Source: Hyphomicrobiales bacterium (GTDB taxonomy: Bacteria > Pseudomonadota > Alphaproteobacteria > Rhizobiales > JAJFHR01). Taken from it: 53,584 nt of DNA. The notes below the pieces were generated by a model that saw only the letters and a list, made by a program, of their open reading frames with translations, was not told the DNA's origin and made no database searches. The translations under genes and the position numbers were made by a program. Location of the stretch: assembly GCA_021775475.1 (NCBI GenBank), contig JAJFHS010000012.1:1-53584 (forward strand), given 5' to 3'. Below, piece by piece: positions 36,411 to 44,643 of this stretch (its first letter is position 1; every line of letters starts with the position of its first letter).

Positions 36411-37631
36411 TCAAAGGGTTCGATACATGCGTCCGGGATTAAGGATGCCTGAGGGATCAAAATTATCTTTAAGGTTTTTGGTCAACGTCATAAGGCCGGG
36501 TTCAAGGGTGTGAAAAATGTCAGCGGTTGAACGCGCCTCTTCCGGCGCCCTGAACAATGTGGCATGCCCGCCGCATGATTTCAGGCACTGGCGAATGGCG
36601 GTTTGCGAGGCATTGTTAAAGGCTGGCACTGCCGCCCATATCAATCCACCGGCCCAGTCGAAATAATATTCCACACCCGGGATTTCGGCTGCAATTGCTG
36701 ATGCAACAATAGCTCCCTGGGCCGGGGGTACGGATATTTTCCACACAGCCTTGTCCTGATTTTCAGCAAAATAGTGCACATCGCGAACATCGCGCCAGAT
36801 TTCGTCAACACCGGTCACTTTCTTCGTGCTGCCAAGTGAACCCAAAAGCGTTTGCAACTGTGTTGCCCGATACTCAACCGAAGGGGCAATTCCTTCAAGG
36901 CGCAGCAGGGTTGCGGACGCTCCCGATTTTGCCAAGTCGCTGAAAGATGATCGCGAGACAAGGTTCGCTGGAATGTGCGCAACACCCGATACTTCACACG
37001 AGCTGTTCATCGCCATCGACATGGCACTCATAGCCTCGGCATCGCTCAATCCAGCTATAATCAAAGTTGTTATCTGCTCGGCTGCGGGCAGTACTTTTAA
37101 GGTTACTTCGGTCAGGACGGCCAGCGTTCCCCAGGAGCCAGCCAGACCTTTGCACAGATCATAGCCGGTAACGTTTTTGACCACGCGACCACCGGATTTG
37201 AATTCTTCGGCACGGCCGCTGATGGCTTTAAGCCCTAAAAAATGATCGCGCGCCGCCCCGGTTTTCAAGCGCCTGGGGCCGGAGATATTTGCCGCCATTA
37301 TGCCGCCGATAGTGCTGTTTGCTTCAGTGCTGCCCAAAAGCCTGGCAAAATCAGCGGGCTCAAAAGCCAGCTCCTGATTTTTCCCAGCCAAAACCTCCTC
37401 GATTTCAGCCAGGGGAGTTCCGGCAGCGGCAGTAAGAACAAGTTCTTCGGGCTCGTAGAGGCTTATTCCCGTCAGGCCGGACAGGCTCAAGGTTGCCGCG
37501 ACTTCGAGTGGATAACCGATGCCACGTTTGGTGCCCGCTCCTTGAATTTCCAGAGGCTTTTTGTTGGACAGACCCCAGGAGATAACATCAAGGACCTGGG
37601 CTACGGTCTCTGGTTTAAATCTATCTTGCAT
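36411..37631 (-). CDS. glcE: Glycolate oxidase FAD-binding subunit
   Basis: GlcE is the shorter FAD_binding_4 subunit of glycolate oxidase. The 406-residue protein has IQGAGTKRGIGYPL and AAAGTPLAEIEEVLA in the FAD-binding half, LLGSTEANSTIGGIMAANISGPRR, and VVKNVTGYDLCKGLAGSWGTLAVLTEVTLKV. The end SGILNPGRMY is typical of the family. AGGG lies upstream of the ATG. The gene lies between glcD and glcF. Confidence 0.95.
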   Translation of the reverse strand: MQDRFKPETVAQVLDVISWGLSNKKPLEIQGAGTKRGIGYPLEVAATLSLSGLTGISLYEPEELVLTAAAGTPLAEIEEVLAGKNQELAFEPADFARLLGSTEANSTIGGIMAANISGPRRLKTGAARDHFLGLKAISGRAEEFKSGGRVVKNVTGYDLCKGLAGSWGTLAVLTEVTLKVLPAAEQITTLIIAGLSDAEAMSAMSMAMNSSCEVSGVAHIPANLVSRSSFSDLAKSGASATLLRLEGIAPSVEYRATQLQTLLGSLGSTKKVTGVDEIWRDVRDVHYFAENQDKAVWKISVPPAQGAIVASAIAAEIPGVEYYFDWAGGLIWAAVPAFNNASQTAIRQCLKSCGGHATLFRAPEEARSTADIFHTLEPGLMTLTKNLKDNFDPSGILNPGRMYRTL

Positions 37632-37639
37632 AAATTACC

Positions 37640-39136
37640 CTAGAACCTCGGAATATCAGGAAACGGCACTTTGCCGCCGTGCACATGCATGCGGCCAAGT
37701 TCGACACAGCGGCGCAACGTGGGAAAAACCTTGCCGGGGTTAAGCAGGCCCTTGGCATCAAACGCGCATTTTATGCGCTGTTGATGATCAAGGTCAGCGT
37801 CGTTGAACATGGTCTCCATCAAGTCGCGCTTTTCAACACCAACACCGTGTTCCCCGGTTAACACGCCACCAACTTCGACGCATAATTTGAGGATGTCAGA
37901 ACCGAAATCTTCGGCCTTTTCAAGTTCGCCCGATTTGTTGGCATCATAGAGGATGAGCGGGTGCAGATTGCCATCACCGGCGTGAAAAACATTGGCAACG
38001 CGCAGGCCGTAATGCTCGGACATTTCACGCATACCAGTCAGCACCCTGGGCAGTTGATGGCGTGGTATGGTGCCGTCCATGCAATAATAATCCGGTGATA
38101 TCCGGCCAACGGCGGGAAAAGCTGCCTTGCGCCCAGCCCAGAAAGACAGGCGCTCTTCTTCACTTGTCGAGACCTTGACGCTCACCGCATTGTGCGCCTT
38201 GGCGATTTTTTCCACCCGCTCGAGCAGATGGTCGACTTCTGCTTCGGGGCCATCAAGTTCAACAATCAACAGCGCTTCCACCTCCAGCGGGTAGCCCGCA
38301 TGGGCAAATTCTTCGGCCGCATGAATTGCCAGTCTGTCCATCATCTCCATGCCACCGGCAATAATGCCCACGCCAATGACGTCAGCGACGCAAGCCCCGG
38401 CATCTTCGCTTGAGGAAAATCCGACCAGAACCGCACGCGCCGTTTCCGGGCGTTTTAATATGCGCACGGTAACTTCAGTAATGACACCAAGCAGACCTTC
38501 TGATCCGGTCATCAGCCCAAGCAGATCAAAGCCCGCAGAATCCAGATGTTTACCGCCAACTTTAATCACCTCACCGGTTATCAAAACAACTTCGAGGCCT
38601 AAAACATTGTTGGTGGTCAGGCCATATTTGAGCGAATGAACACCGCCGGAGTTTTCAGCAATATTGCCACCGATTGTACACGCAATCTGGCTTGAGGGAT
38701 CGGGTGCATAATAGAAACCTTCGTGGGCGACAGCATGCGTGATAGCCAGATTGGTAACGCCGGGCTGGACCACGGCACATCTGTTGTCAAAATCAATATC
38801 GACAACGCGATTAAACTTGCCCAGTCCGAGCAACACGCCGTCTTCCAGCGGCAAAGCCCCGCCTGATAATGACGTACCCGCACCGCGTGGTACGACTTTG
38901 ATACCTTCATCATGGCAGTATTTGAGAACCGCGGACACTTCTTCAACCGTCGACGGTAGCACAACAATCATCGGCACCTGATGGTAGGCGGTGAGACCGT
39001 CAGATTCAAACGGACGCATTTCATCCACATCAGAAATCACCCCCTCACCGGGCACGCGCTGCTGCAGCGCGCGAATAATTTCATCACGCCGCTTCAGTAT
39101 CCCGCTATCGGGTTCGGGCATCTTAAGACCAGTCAT
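37640..39136 (-). CDS. glcD: Glycolate oxidase subunit GlcD
   Basis: GlcD is the FAD-linked catalytic subunit that oxidises glycolate to glyoxylate. The roughly 498-residue protein shows PRGAGTSLSGGALPLEDGVLL, the FAD region SSQIACTIGGNIAENSGGVHSLKYG, and the C-terminal GEHGVGVEKRDLM plus LLNPGKVF. The frame opens at a TTG (39172). ATG 39136 with AGGA 10 bases upstream is preferred. It heads a four-gene set, glcDEF-aceB. No GlcC regulator is nearby. Confidence 0.95.
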   Translation of the reverse strand: MTGLKMPEPDSGILKRRDEIIRALQQRVPGEGVISDVDEMRPFESDGLTAYHQVPMIVVLPSTVEEVSAVLKYCHDEGIKVVPRGAGTSLSGGALPLEDGVLLGLGKFNRVVDIDFDNRCAVVQPGVTNLAITHAVAHEGFYYAPDPSSQIACTIGGNIAENSGGVHSLKYGLTTNNVLGLEVVLITGEVIKVGGKHLDSAGFDLLGLMTGSEGLLGVITEVTVRILKRPETARAVLVGFSSSEDAGACVADVIGVGIIAGGMEMMDRLAIHAAEEFAHAGYPLEVEALLIVELDGPEAEVDHLLERVEKIAKAHNAVSVKVSTSEEERLSFWAGRKAAFPAVGRISPDYYCMDGTIPRHQLPRVLTGMREMSEHYGLRVANVFHAGDGNLHPLILYDANKSGELEKAEDFGSDILKLCVEVGGVLTGEHGVGVEKRDLMETMFNDADLDHQQRIKCAFDAKGLLNPGKVFPTLRRCVELGRMHVHGGKVPFPDIPRF

Positions 39137-39315
39137 TCGGGTGTCCTGATTTTCGATTTGAAAAAGCTTCAACCTGAAATCATAATAATACAGTTGGCAA
39201 TAATTGGCCTAATGAAATTATGGGATCAATTTCCACTGTATGGAAAATTATAGTGAAAATCGCAAGCGTACCCACTACAAACATGCAATTACATCGGGAA
39301 AACAAATGCTTCAGG

Positions 39316-39987
39316 TTAAGAAGTTACTTTAGGTGGCGACCAGCCGGCTTTCCATTTGGCGAGTGGCAGAATTTCCGGGGCGACGCCATTGGCATAAAAC
39401 CAGGAATCAACCACATAGGAACTACCGCTGCCTTTTTCTACGACGACGGCGGTATTGTGGGGCCAGCGGTCGATAAACTGACCGCGCCAGGCGGCTTCAC
39501 CAATGGTGTGGAACTGTAACAGGTTATCGCGTTCAAGCATCCTCAGATAGGTTGTGGTATTGGCGGTTTCGTCGATGCAATCCTGCTGAAATGCGTTCTC
39601 GGCGAACAGTGAAGCACCGGCCTTATCTATGTCAGTGCCGGTTGCCGCCCCGACCTTCTTTTCAATAAGCGCTATTGCCCGGGCGATAGCAGCGCGCTCG
39701 GTTACCGCACTTTTTGGCGTTGGCCCAAATGCATCTTTCACCTGCTGCCAGCCGGCCGGGGACATTTTAACCTGTGATTGGCTGGCACAGCCATAGCCAT
39801 AACAGATGGTGAAACTGGCTGGTGTCGGTTTTACATCGGAATATTCGTCGACAAATTCCTGGCCACGGGCGCAGGCACTGATAAATAGCATGAATGCGAC
39901 AACCGGAACCAGACCACCAAAAGAGTGAGCCGTTTTAGCCCGTGCTGGTTGGTCGGAAACGCCAATAACTGCCTTGTTAACTCGCAT
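39316..39987 (-). CDS. Predicted lipoprotein with Cys-His-Asp pattern, function unknown
   Basis: This 223-residue protein has a hydrophobic segment ending in a lipobox (ISAC, C39), so it is probably a lipoprotein with an unusually long N region. Two cysteines follow (CYGYGC at 62-67). C137 in FQQDCIDE, H177 in RWPHNTAVVV and D194 in YVVDSWFY come in the order and context of a transglutaminase-like cysteine peptidase triad, but the assignment is only by eye. It follows the outer-membrane protein gene by 23 bases on the same strand. The start is ATG 39987, with a GTG just before it and no strong ribosome binding site. Confidence 0.6.
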   Translation of the reverse strand: MRVNKAVIGVSDQPARAKTAHSFGGLVPVVAFMLFISACARGQEFVDEYSDVKPTPASFTICYGYGCASQSQVKMSPAGWQQVKDAFGPTPKSAVTERAAIARAIALIEKKVGAATGTDIDKAGASLFAENAFQQDCIDETANTTTYLRMLERDNLLQFHTIGEAAWRGQFIDRWPHNTAVVVEKGSGSSYVVDSWFYANGVAPEILPLAKWKAGWSPPKVTS

Positions 39988-40010
39988 CACCGAAACCTAG
40001 GTATTCATCC

Positions 40011-40913
40011 TCACCACTTGACGCCGCCACCAAAGAAGAGGCGAAACGTACCGCCGCTTTTGATTCTGTCATTGTAGTTGAAAGCAGGACCCGTTGTTGT
40101 TCCTGAAACAGCTATGGAAGGGCTCCAATCCCATGCTGCACCTACGCGAACGAAAGGAACTGATTGGGAACCCACATAACCGACATTAAACAGGCCAGGA
40201 AGGGGAATATCCAAATCGGCACCAACCGTCAGGCCAACATCTGTCTCTGAATTGCTAGCCCCCACAAAACCACTGCCCTGATCGGTTCTGAACTTAATTT
40301 TCCGACGTTCGAGCCGGGGACCGACAAAAAAGGTCAGATCGGCAGGATTATTAGCAAGATTCATGCCAAATACATAACCAATATACGGCAGGATAAAAAA
40401 GCTTTTCGAATAAGCCGAAAAGGTGTCAATGCCAGGGGTGGGATGCAGGTCAAAGCCGACTTCGTTTTGGTCATCGCCGCCGAAGAATACCCGTCCCCAC
40501 AGGCCCACAACCGGACCCTTCGGTCTGAAGGCCAGATTTCCTATATTCGCTGCGTTTGCTATATCCGCCCTGCAATCCGGACACCCTAAATTTGCGACAT
40601 TGCCGAGATTGGCTAAAACCAGAAAAAGCGGAACCCGGTAATCGATGCCGATGGAGGTAATGTTTTTGCTGCTTGACCCGTTGACGTTCGCTACTGTGGC
40701 GGTCGTATTGCTTTGAACAACGTTGCTCTTCGGGTTGGCAAAGCTGGTCCCCAGATCAACACTTAACTTTGACTTGGGGCGATTTCTGTCACTTTTCCCA
40801 GGATTGACCGCTTGAGCCGTTGTATGCGAACCCGCGAAAGCTGTATCGACGGAAACAAAAGACGTTGTGGCAAGACTGATTGCCAATACTGATAATAATA
40901 CACTGCGACGCAT
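40011..40913 (-). CDS. Outer-membrane beta-barrel protein, uncharacterised
   Basis: This 300-residue protein has a Sec signal peptide ending at AFAG. The mature part is rich in Gly, Asn, Ser and Phe, with alternating-residue strands, and ends in GTFRLFFGGGVKW. A C-terminal aromatic residue after an alternating strand is the usual BAM recognition signal. A stretch LGNVANLGCPDCRADIANAANIGNL shows an internal loose repeat with two cysteines. No named family is recognised. It is probably co-transcribed with the lipoprotein gene downstream. Confidence 0.7.
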   Translation of the reverse strand: MRRSVLLSVLAISLATTSFVSVDTAFAGSHTTAQAVNPGKSDRNRPKSKLSVDLGTSFANPKSNVVQSNTTATVANVNGSSSKNITSIGIDYRVPLFLVLANLGNVANLGCPDCRADIANAANIGNLAFRPKGPVVGLWGRVFFGGDDQNEVGFDLHPTPGIDTFSAYSKSFFILPYIGYVFGMNLANNPADLTFFVGPRLERRKIKFRTDQGSGFVGASNSETDVGLTVGADLDIPLPGLFNVGYVGSQSVPFVRVGAAWDWSPSIAVSGTTTGPAFNYNDRIKSGGTFRLFFGGGVKW

Positions 40914-41315
40914 GGCAGTTCTCCCTAATATTGGCTTAGTTTTGCCAGCAAAAAGCGCACAAGATAAGCCAGACTATCAAAGCGGATGGATTATTATTAA
41001 ACCGATATCGTCCCACCCCCTCAAGTTTGATCGATATCGTTAAATAATGTTTGCACGGTCTGCTTTTTTTTTCAAATGTAAATTTCTTTTTACGCCAAAT
41101 CCGAGCGTTTCTTCGTTTTTTACACCTTATTTTGGGTAAAACTGTGCATTTTCTCCCGTTTTCGAACATGTAACCAAGCCTTGTCTGCACTTCACGCAGC
41201 TGCGACGATGGGTCACGAAATGTTAAGTGGCGCCGGATAAAAGCACATGATATAGATCACTTGCACTCAAGAAACATGAGAGATCATTGATCTGAACGAA
41301 TTTAAGGAGAGACAC
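40914..41315. promoter_or_regulatory. Divergent promoter region, OMP and cytochrome c genes
   Basis: No gene is seen in these 402 bases. The palindromic octamer CGATATCG occurs twice (41003-41010 and 41032-41039), 29 bases apart, upstream of the outer-membrane protein gene. Near the cytochrome gene there is TGAT-ATAG-ATCA (41248-41259), an FNR/FixK-like core, and the perfect 13-base palindrome AGATCATTGATCT (41281-41293). AAGGAGA at 41304-41310 is the ribosome binding site of the cytochrome. Confidence 0.45.
41248..41259. promoter_or_regulatory. FNR/FixK-like box upstream of the cytochrome c gene
   Basis: TGAT-N4-ATCA matches the core of the FNR-family consensus TTGAT-N4-ATCAA, although the outermost T and A are replaced. 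It lies 56 bases before the GTG start of a c-type cytochrome, a common FNR/FixK target class. The regulator gene is not in the window. Confidence 0.4.
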
Positions 41316-41780
41316 GTGAAGAAAGCATTGTTGGGTACAGCATTTTTGATGATGTTACCGATTACCGCTGTAGTAATGGCACCTACCCCAGGTTTGGCCT
41401 CGTCGGATACACAGGCACCAGCCACAACCGAGACTATGGCTGCTGATGAACTGGTATGCGCTGCAAAAGACGCCACAGCCGGTAAAAAAGTATTCAAAAA
41501 ATGCAAAGCATGTCATCTGGTCAACAAAAAGAAAAACAAGGTTGGGCCACATCTGGTGGACTTGTTTGGCCGAAAAGCTGGCTCAATTGAGGGTTACAGG
41601 TATTCCAAGGCGATTAAGAAAGCCGGTGATGAAGGACTGGTTTGGAATGTCAAAACTCTCGATGTCTTTTTGACAAAACCAAAGAAAATGATTCCCAAGA
41701 CCAAGATGCCGTTTCGCGGCATTAAGAAAGAAAAGCAACGCAACGCTCTTCTCTGCTACATCAAAAGCGTCAACGGATAA
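41316..41780 (+). CDS. Class I cytochrome c (c2-like)
   Basis: The 154-residue protein has a signal peptide to about residue 28, the heme motif C63-K-A-C66-H67, and an axial Met candidate M121 in TKMPF. It would be a soluble periplasmic electron carrier. The protein is very lysine-rich around the heme. Two extra cysteines (C48 and C147) flank the domain and might form a disulfide bond. The start is GTG with a strong AAGGAGA. The gene ends shortly before a symmetrical terminator. Confidence 0.92.
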   Translation: MKKALLGTAFLMMLPITAVVMAPTPGLASSDTQAPATTETMAADELVCAAKDATAGKKVFKKCKACHLVNKKKNKVGPHLVDLFGRKAGSIEGYRYSKAIKKAGDEGLVWNVKTLDVFLTKPKKMIPKTKMPFRGIKKEKQRNALLCYIKSVNG

Positions 41781-41821
41781 CAGTATCTGAAGCGCCTTGC
41801 GGTGCGCTTTTGTGTTTAACA

Positions 41822-41860
41822 GCAAAAAGGCCGATGAATTTTTTCACCGGCCTTTTTTGC
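41822..41860. terminator. Bidirectional terminator between cytochrome c and DUF992 genes
   Basis: GCAAAAAGGCCG and CGGCCTTTTTTGC form a stem with A-rich and T-rich flanks on both strands, so it can serve both convergent genes. Confidence 0.85.
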
Positions 41861-41876
41861 AATTTAAATCTCAGGA

Positions 41877-42374
41877 TTAGTTTCCTGCATATTTCAGGTT
41901 CATGTTGCCGATACCGGCAGCAATATTAAATCCTTCCTGAACCTGAACACTCAGTGGCTGCAGAGTAATTGATTTATCAATGCCACCCACGAGCAAATTG
42001 GCACCTACACCACCGCCTACGGTTACTTCAGCAGTGACACCAACATAACCGCCAGTCAGAGCATGGTTGACATTTTTTCCTGAAGGGGCAAAAACCAGCC
42101 ATGAAATTTTGGATTGTTTGGTCGTGCCAATGTCGATACCAAACTTGTTGATGTTGCCGGTATAGCGCTCACGGCTGCCATCCTGTTTTTTAAAGATACA
42201 GGTAAGCCCTTTTGAAGAACCCAGGATCAACCCAGTGCCACCGGCTATTGTACATTTTAGCACACCAACCTGGACGTTTGCGCCTTGAGCATTGGCTTCC
42301 AGATTAAAAGAGAGAGAAGCAGCAATAAGACAGGTTGCCAAAATTCCAGTGTTTTTTTTATTGAATACTAACAT
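41877..42374 (-). CDS. DUF992 domain exported protein
   Basis: The 165-residue protein has a signal peptide ending near NAQ. The DUF992 domain follows, with VQVGVLKCTIAGGTGLILGSS, LTCIFKKQDGSRERYTG (two cysteines likely bonded), the KISWLVFAPSG stretch, and a glycine-rich region ending LKYAGN. DUF992 proteins are periplasmic or envelope proteins of alphaproteobacteria with no established function. Confidence 0.85.
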   Translation of the reverse strand: MLVFNKKNTGILATCLIAASLSFNLEANAQGANVQVGVLKCTIAGGTGLILGSSKGLTCIFKKQDGSRERYTGNINKFGIDIGTTKQSKISWLVFAPSGKNVNHALTGGYVGVTAEVTVGGGVGANLLVGGIDKSITLQPLSVQVQEGFNIAAGIGNMNLKYAGN

Positions 42375-42546
42375 TTAAATTTCCATTCCTATCAAAAAAG
42401 GTTTCCACGAAACTCCGTCCAATAAGGAATTCACGCGTTCGTGATGGTTACATGAATTTCACTGCTTATCAATATGGGGGAGAGATGGGGCAATTACCAG
42501 TGAATCTCTTGCGTGAACGCGTACAGATCAACCACCAATTGATCAC

Positions 42547-42580
42547 AAAAAAGGGGGCACACCTTTTGGCATACCCCCTT
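42547..42580 (-). terminator. Terminator after the PanE-like gene
   Basis: Read on the minus strand, AAGGGGG and CCCCCTT form a 7-base stem around a 16-base loop, followed by a T-run. It lies 30 bases beyond the stop of the gene at 42610. Confidence 0.75.
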
Positions 42581-42609
42581 GGGGAGAGTTGCATAGACTT
42601 GTGTCTTGT

Positions 42610-43617
42610 CTATGCGGCCTCATTGAGGATGACGCCCGCATGCTCCAGCACCATGACCCGGTTGAGAAGCTTGACCAAAGCATAGACGGCTTCAATTGAG
42701 GGCGCGGGGATATTATTGAGCTTACCGAGTTCCAGAATAGCGCCGATAAGGGCTTCTGTTTCGAGACTGCGCCCGGCTTCCACATCCTGCAGCATTGATG
42801 TTTTGTGGGCACCAACGCTTTGTGCACCGGCAATACGTTTTTCAATCGTGTGCCGGAAGGTGATGTTGAGAGCCTCGGCAATGTTTTGAGCTTCCATCAT
42901 CATGTTTTCTGCCAGTTTTCGGGTCTCGGCAAATTGGCAAATACCTTCCAGAGTGGCATGGGTCAGCGCACTGATCGGGTTGAACGACAGATTACCCCAG
43001 GCTTTGAGCCAGATTTCAGAGCGTATATCATCAAGAATCCGGGATCTGAAACCAGATTGCGTAAACAATTCAAACAGCTTTTCAACCCGCGCAGACATTG
43101 AGCCATCAAGCTCGCCGATGGGAAAGCGGTCGCCTTCCACATGCTTGATCACGCCTGGCTCTATGACAGCAGCTGCGGGGTAAACCACGCAACCGATAAT
43201 ACGATCGCCATCAATATACTTTGTCAGCAAGCCGGTGGGGTCGAGCGTATCAAGACGGTGACCGTCAAATTCACCACCGTGTTTGTGAAAATACCACCAC
43301 GGGATACCATTTTGTACCGGCACTATCATCGTGTCCGGGCCCATCAACGCTTCAATATCGCGGGCAACAAGTTCCAGAAAATGGGCTTTCAGCGCCAGAA
43401 CCACCAGATCCTGGGGGCCAATATTTTCTGTTGTATCTGTGGCTGTTACTTTGGCAACATGTTCGCTGCCATCTTGCCAAATCAGCTTCAGGCCGTTTTG
43501 TTGAATGGCTTCAAGATGTTTACCTTGATCGATGACGGTGACATCATGCCCCGCGAGGGCAAATTTGGCTGCCATCAGACCGCCGATGGCTCCGGCACCT
43601 ACAACGCATATTTTCAT
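42610..43617 (-). CDS. Ketopantoate reductase (PanE/ApbA) family oxidoreductase
   Basis: The 335-residue protein has an N-terminal NAD(P)-binding fold (VVGAGAIGGLMAAKFALAGHDVTVID) and the C-terminal PanE-type helical domain (LSFNPISALTHATL, HKTSMLQDVEAGRSLETEAL). The best-known activity is NADPH reduction of 2-dehydropantoate, but many family members act on other 2-oxo acids. Clustering with a FAH-family hydrolase and the tctCBA genes suggests catabolism of an imported acid. ATG 43617 with GAGGAA upstream is preferred over the 24-residue upstream extension. Confidence 0.85.
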   Translation of the reverse strand: MKICVVGAGAIGGLMAAKFALAGHDVTVIDQGKHLEAIQQNGLKLIWQDGSEHVAKVTATDTTENIGPQDLVVLALKAHFLELVARDIEALMGPDTMIVPVQNGIPWWYFHKHGGEFDGHRLDTLDPTGLLTKYIDGDRIIGCVVYPAAAVIEPGVIKHVEGDRFPIGELDGSMSARVEKLFELFTQSGFRSRILDDIRSEIWLKAWGNLSFNPISALTHATLEGICQFAETRKLAENMMMEAQNIAEALNITFRHTIEKRIAGAQSVGAHKTSMLQDVEAGRSLETEALIGAILELGKLNNIPAPSIEAVYALVKLLNRVMVLEHAGVILNEAA

Positions 43618-43648
43618 CACTGTTTCCTCATGTTGGTTTTTTTCATGT

Positions 43649-44422
43649 CTATTGCACGAATGTATTGTTGAGCGTGCCAATACCTTCAATGGTAATCGAG
43701 ATGGTGTTCGATGGCTCCTTCATGGAGCCGACACCAATAGAGGTGCCACAGGCAATCACATCACCGGGATTGAGCGTCATGTCGTAGGACAGGCGTGATA
43801 TCAGCTTATGGGGTGGAAAAATCATGTCATTAACAGGGTAATTCTGCCGCTCCGCTCCGTTTAGTACGGTTTTGATGGCAAGCGCCATCGGGTCAATATC
43901 GGTTACAATTGCCGGACCGAAAACTCCGAAAGTATCGAAACTCTTGGCCCGCGTCCATTGGGCGAATGTGGCATCTTTGGAAATTATTTCTGCCGCAGTC
44001 ACATCATTGATGCAAGTGTAGCCAAAAATAAAATCACCTGCCTCGGCTTCAGAGATTTCACTGCACTGGCGTCCAATGACAATACCAAGCTCGCCTTCAT
44101 AGACCACTTTGCCGTCGTAAGAGGACGGACGGCGGATGGTCTGATCTGTGGCTAAAAATGAGTTGGACGCTTTGAGGAAAAAAAGCGGGTCTTGTGGCAC
44201 CGGTGAATTCATCTTTGTAGCCAGCGCGTGGTAATTGTTCCACAGGCATATCATCTTGCCGGGATCGCACGGCGTCAACATTGTCACCTCATCGGCCAAA
44301 ACCGTATCCCCGGTCGGTTGGGGGTGATCAAACAAATCTCCTGTGTAGATAGTGATGACACCATCTTGCGTTGTGCCGAAGTTAGTGTTGCCGTCTTTTT
44401 CAAAACGAATCCAGTGCGCCAT
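43649..44422 (-). CDS. Fumarylacetoacetate hydrolase (FAH) family protein
   Basis: The 257-residue protein has the FAH fold with the metal-binding pattern VVYEGELGIVIGRQCSEI and DFIFGYTCINDVTAAE. The C-terminal GDVIACGTSIGVGSM stretch also fits. Members hydrolyse or decarboxylate 2-oxo or 2-hydroxy acids such as those of aromatic meta-cleavage. AGGGA lies upstream of the start. It is followed after 31 bases by the PanE-like gene and lies downstream of tctA on the same strand, separated by 221 bases. Confidence 0.9.
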   Translation of the reverse strand: MAHWIRFEKDGNTNFGTTQDGVITIYTGDLFDHPQPTGDTVLADEVTMLTPCDPGKMICLWNNYHALATKMNSPVPQDPLFFLKASNSFLATDQTIRRPSSYDGKVVYEGELGIVIGRQCSEISEAEAGDFIFGYTCINDVTAAEIISKDATFAQWTRAKSFDTFGVFGPAIVTDIDPMALAIKTVLNGAERQNYPVNDMIFPPHKLISRLSYDMTLNPGDVIACGTSIGVGSMKEPSNTISITIEGIGTLNNTFVQ

Positions 44423-44508
44423 AAATTCCCTTAATCCAATAATAAGTCATCGAGAAGTTTTTCTCTGCCTTAAGTATTGAACTTGAATTCCGGCTTTGCA
44501 ATAAAAAT

Positions 44509-44533
44509 GGAATACATTTCCGCATACTGGAAA
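44509..44533. promoter_or_regulatory. Paired GGAA/TTCC symmetry upstream of the FAH gene (IclR-like?)
   Basis: GGAATACATTTCC (44509-44521) and TTTCC-N7-GGAAA (44517-44533) overlap. The pattern resembles the TGGAAA/TTTCCA half-sites of IclR-family operators. It lies about 90 bases upstream of the FAH start in the 221-base gap after tctA. No IclR gene is in the window. Confidence 0.35.
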
Positions 44534-44643
44534 TTTCTAAAAACGGTTACCATATACCAGTGGCAATGAAGCTCGGTCCCTTTCCCCGGCTTTCGCTGGT
44601 AAGACGTAGGCAAGCTATTGCTCAAACGCTGAGGCTTTTGATA

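Noticed and set aside
40936..41190. An 84-codon minus-strand frame in the region before the cytochrome gene.
   Set aside because: The product is an unstructured basic sequence without a ribosome binding site or family resemblance.
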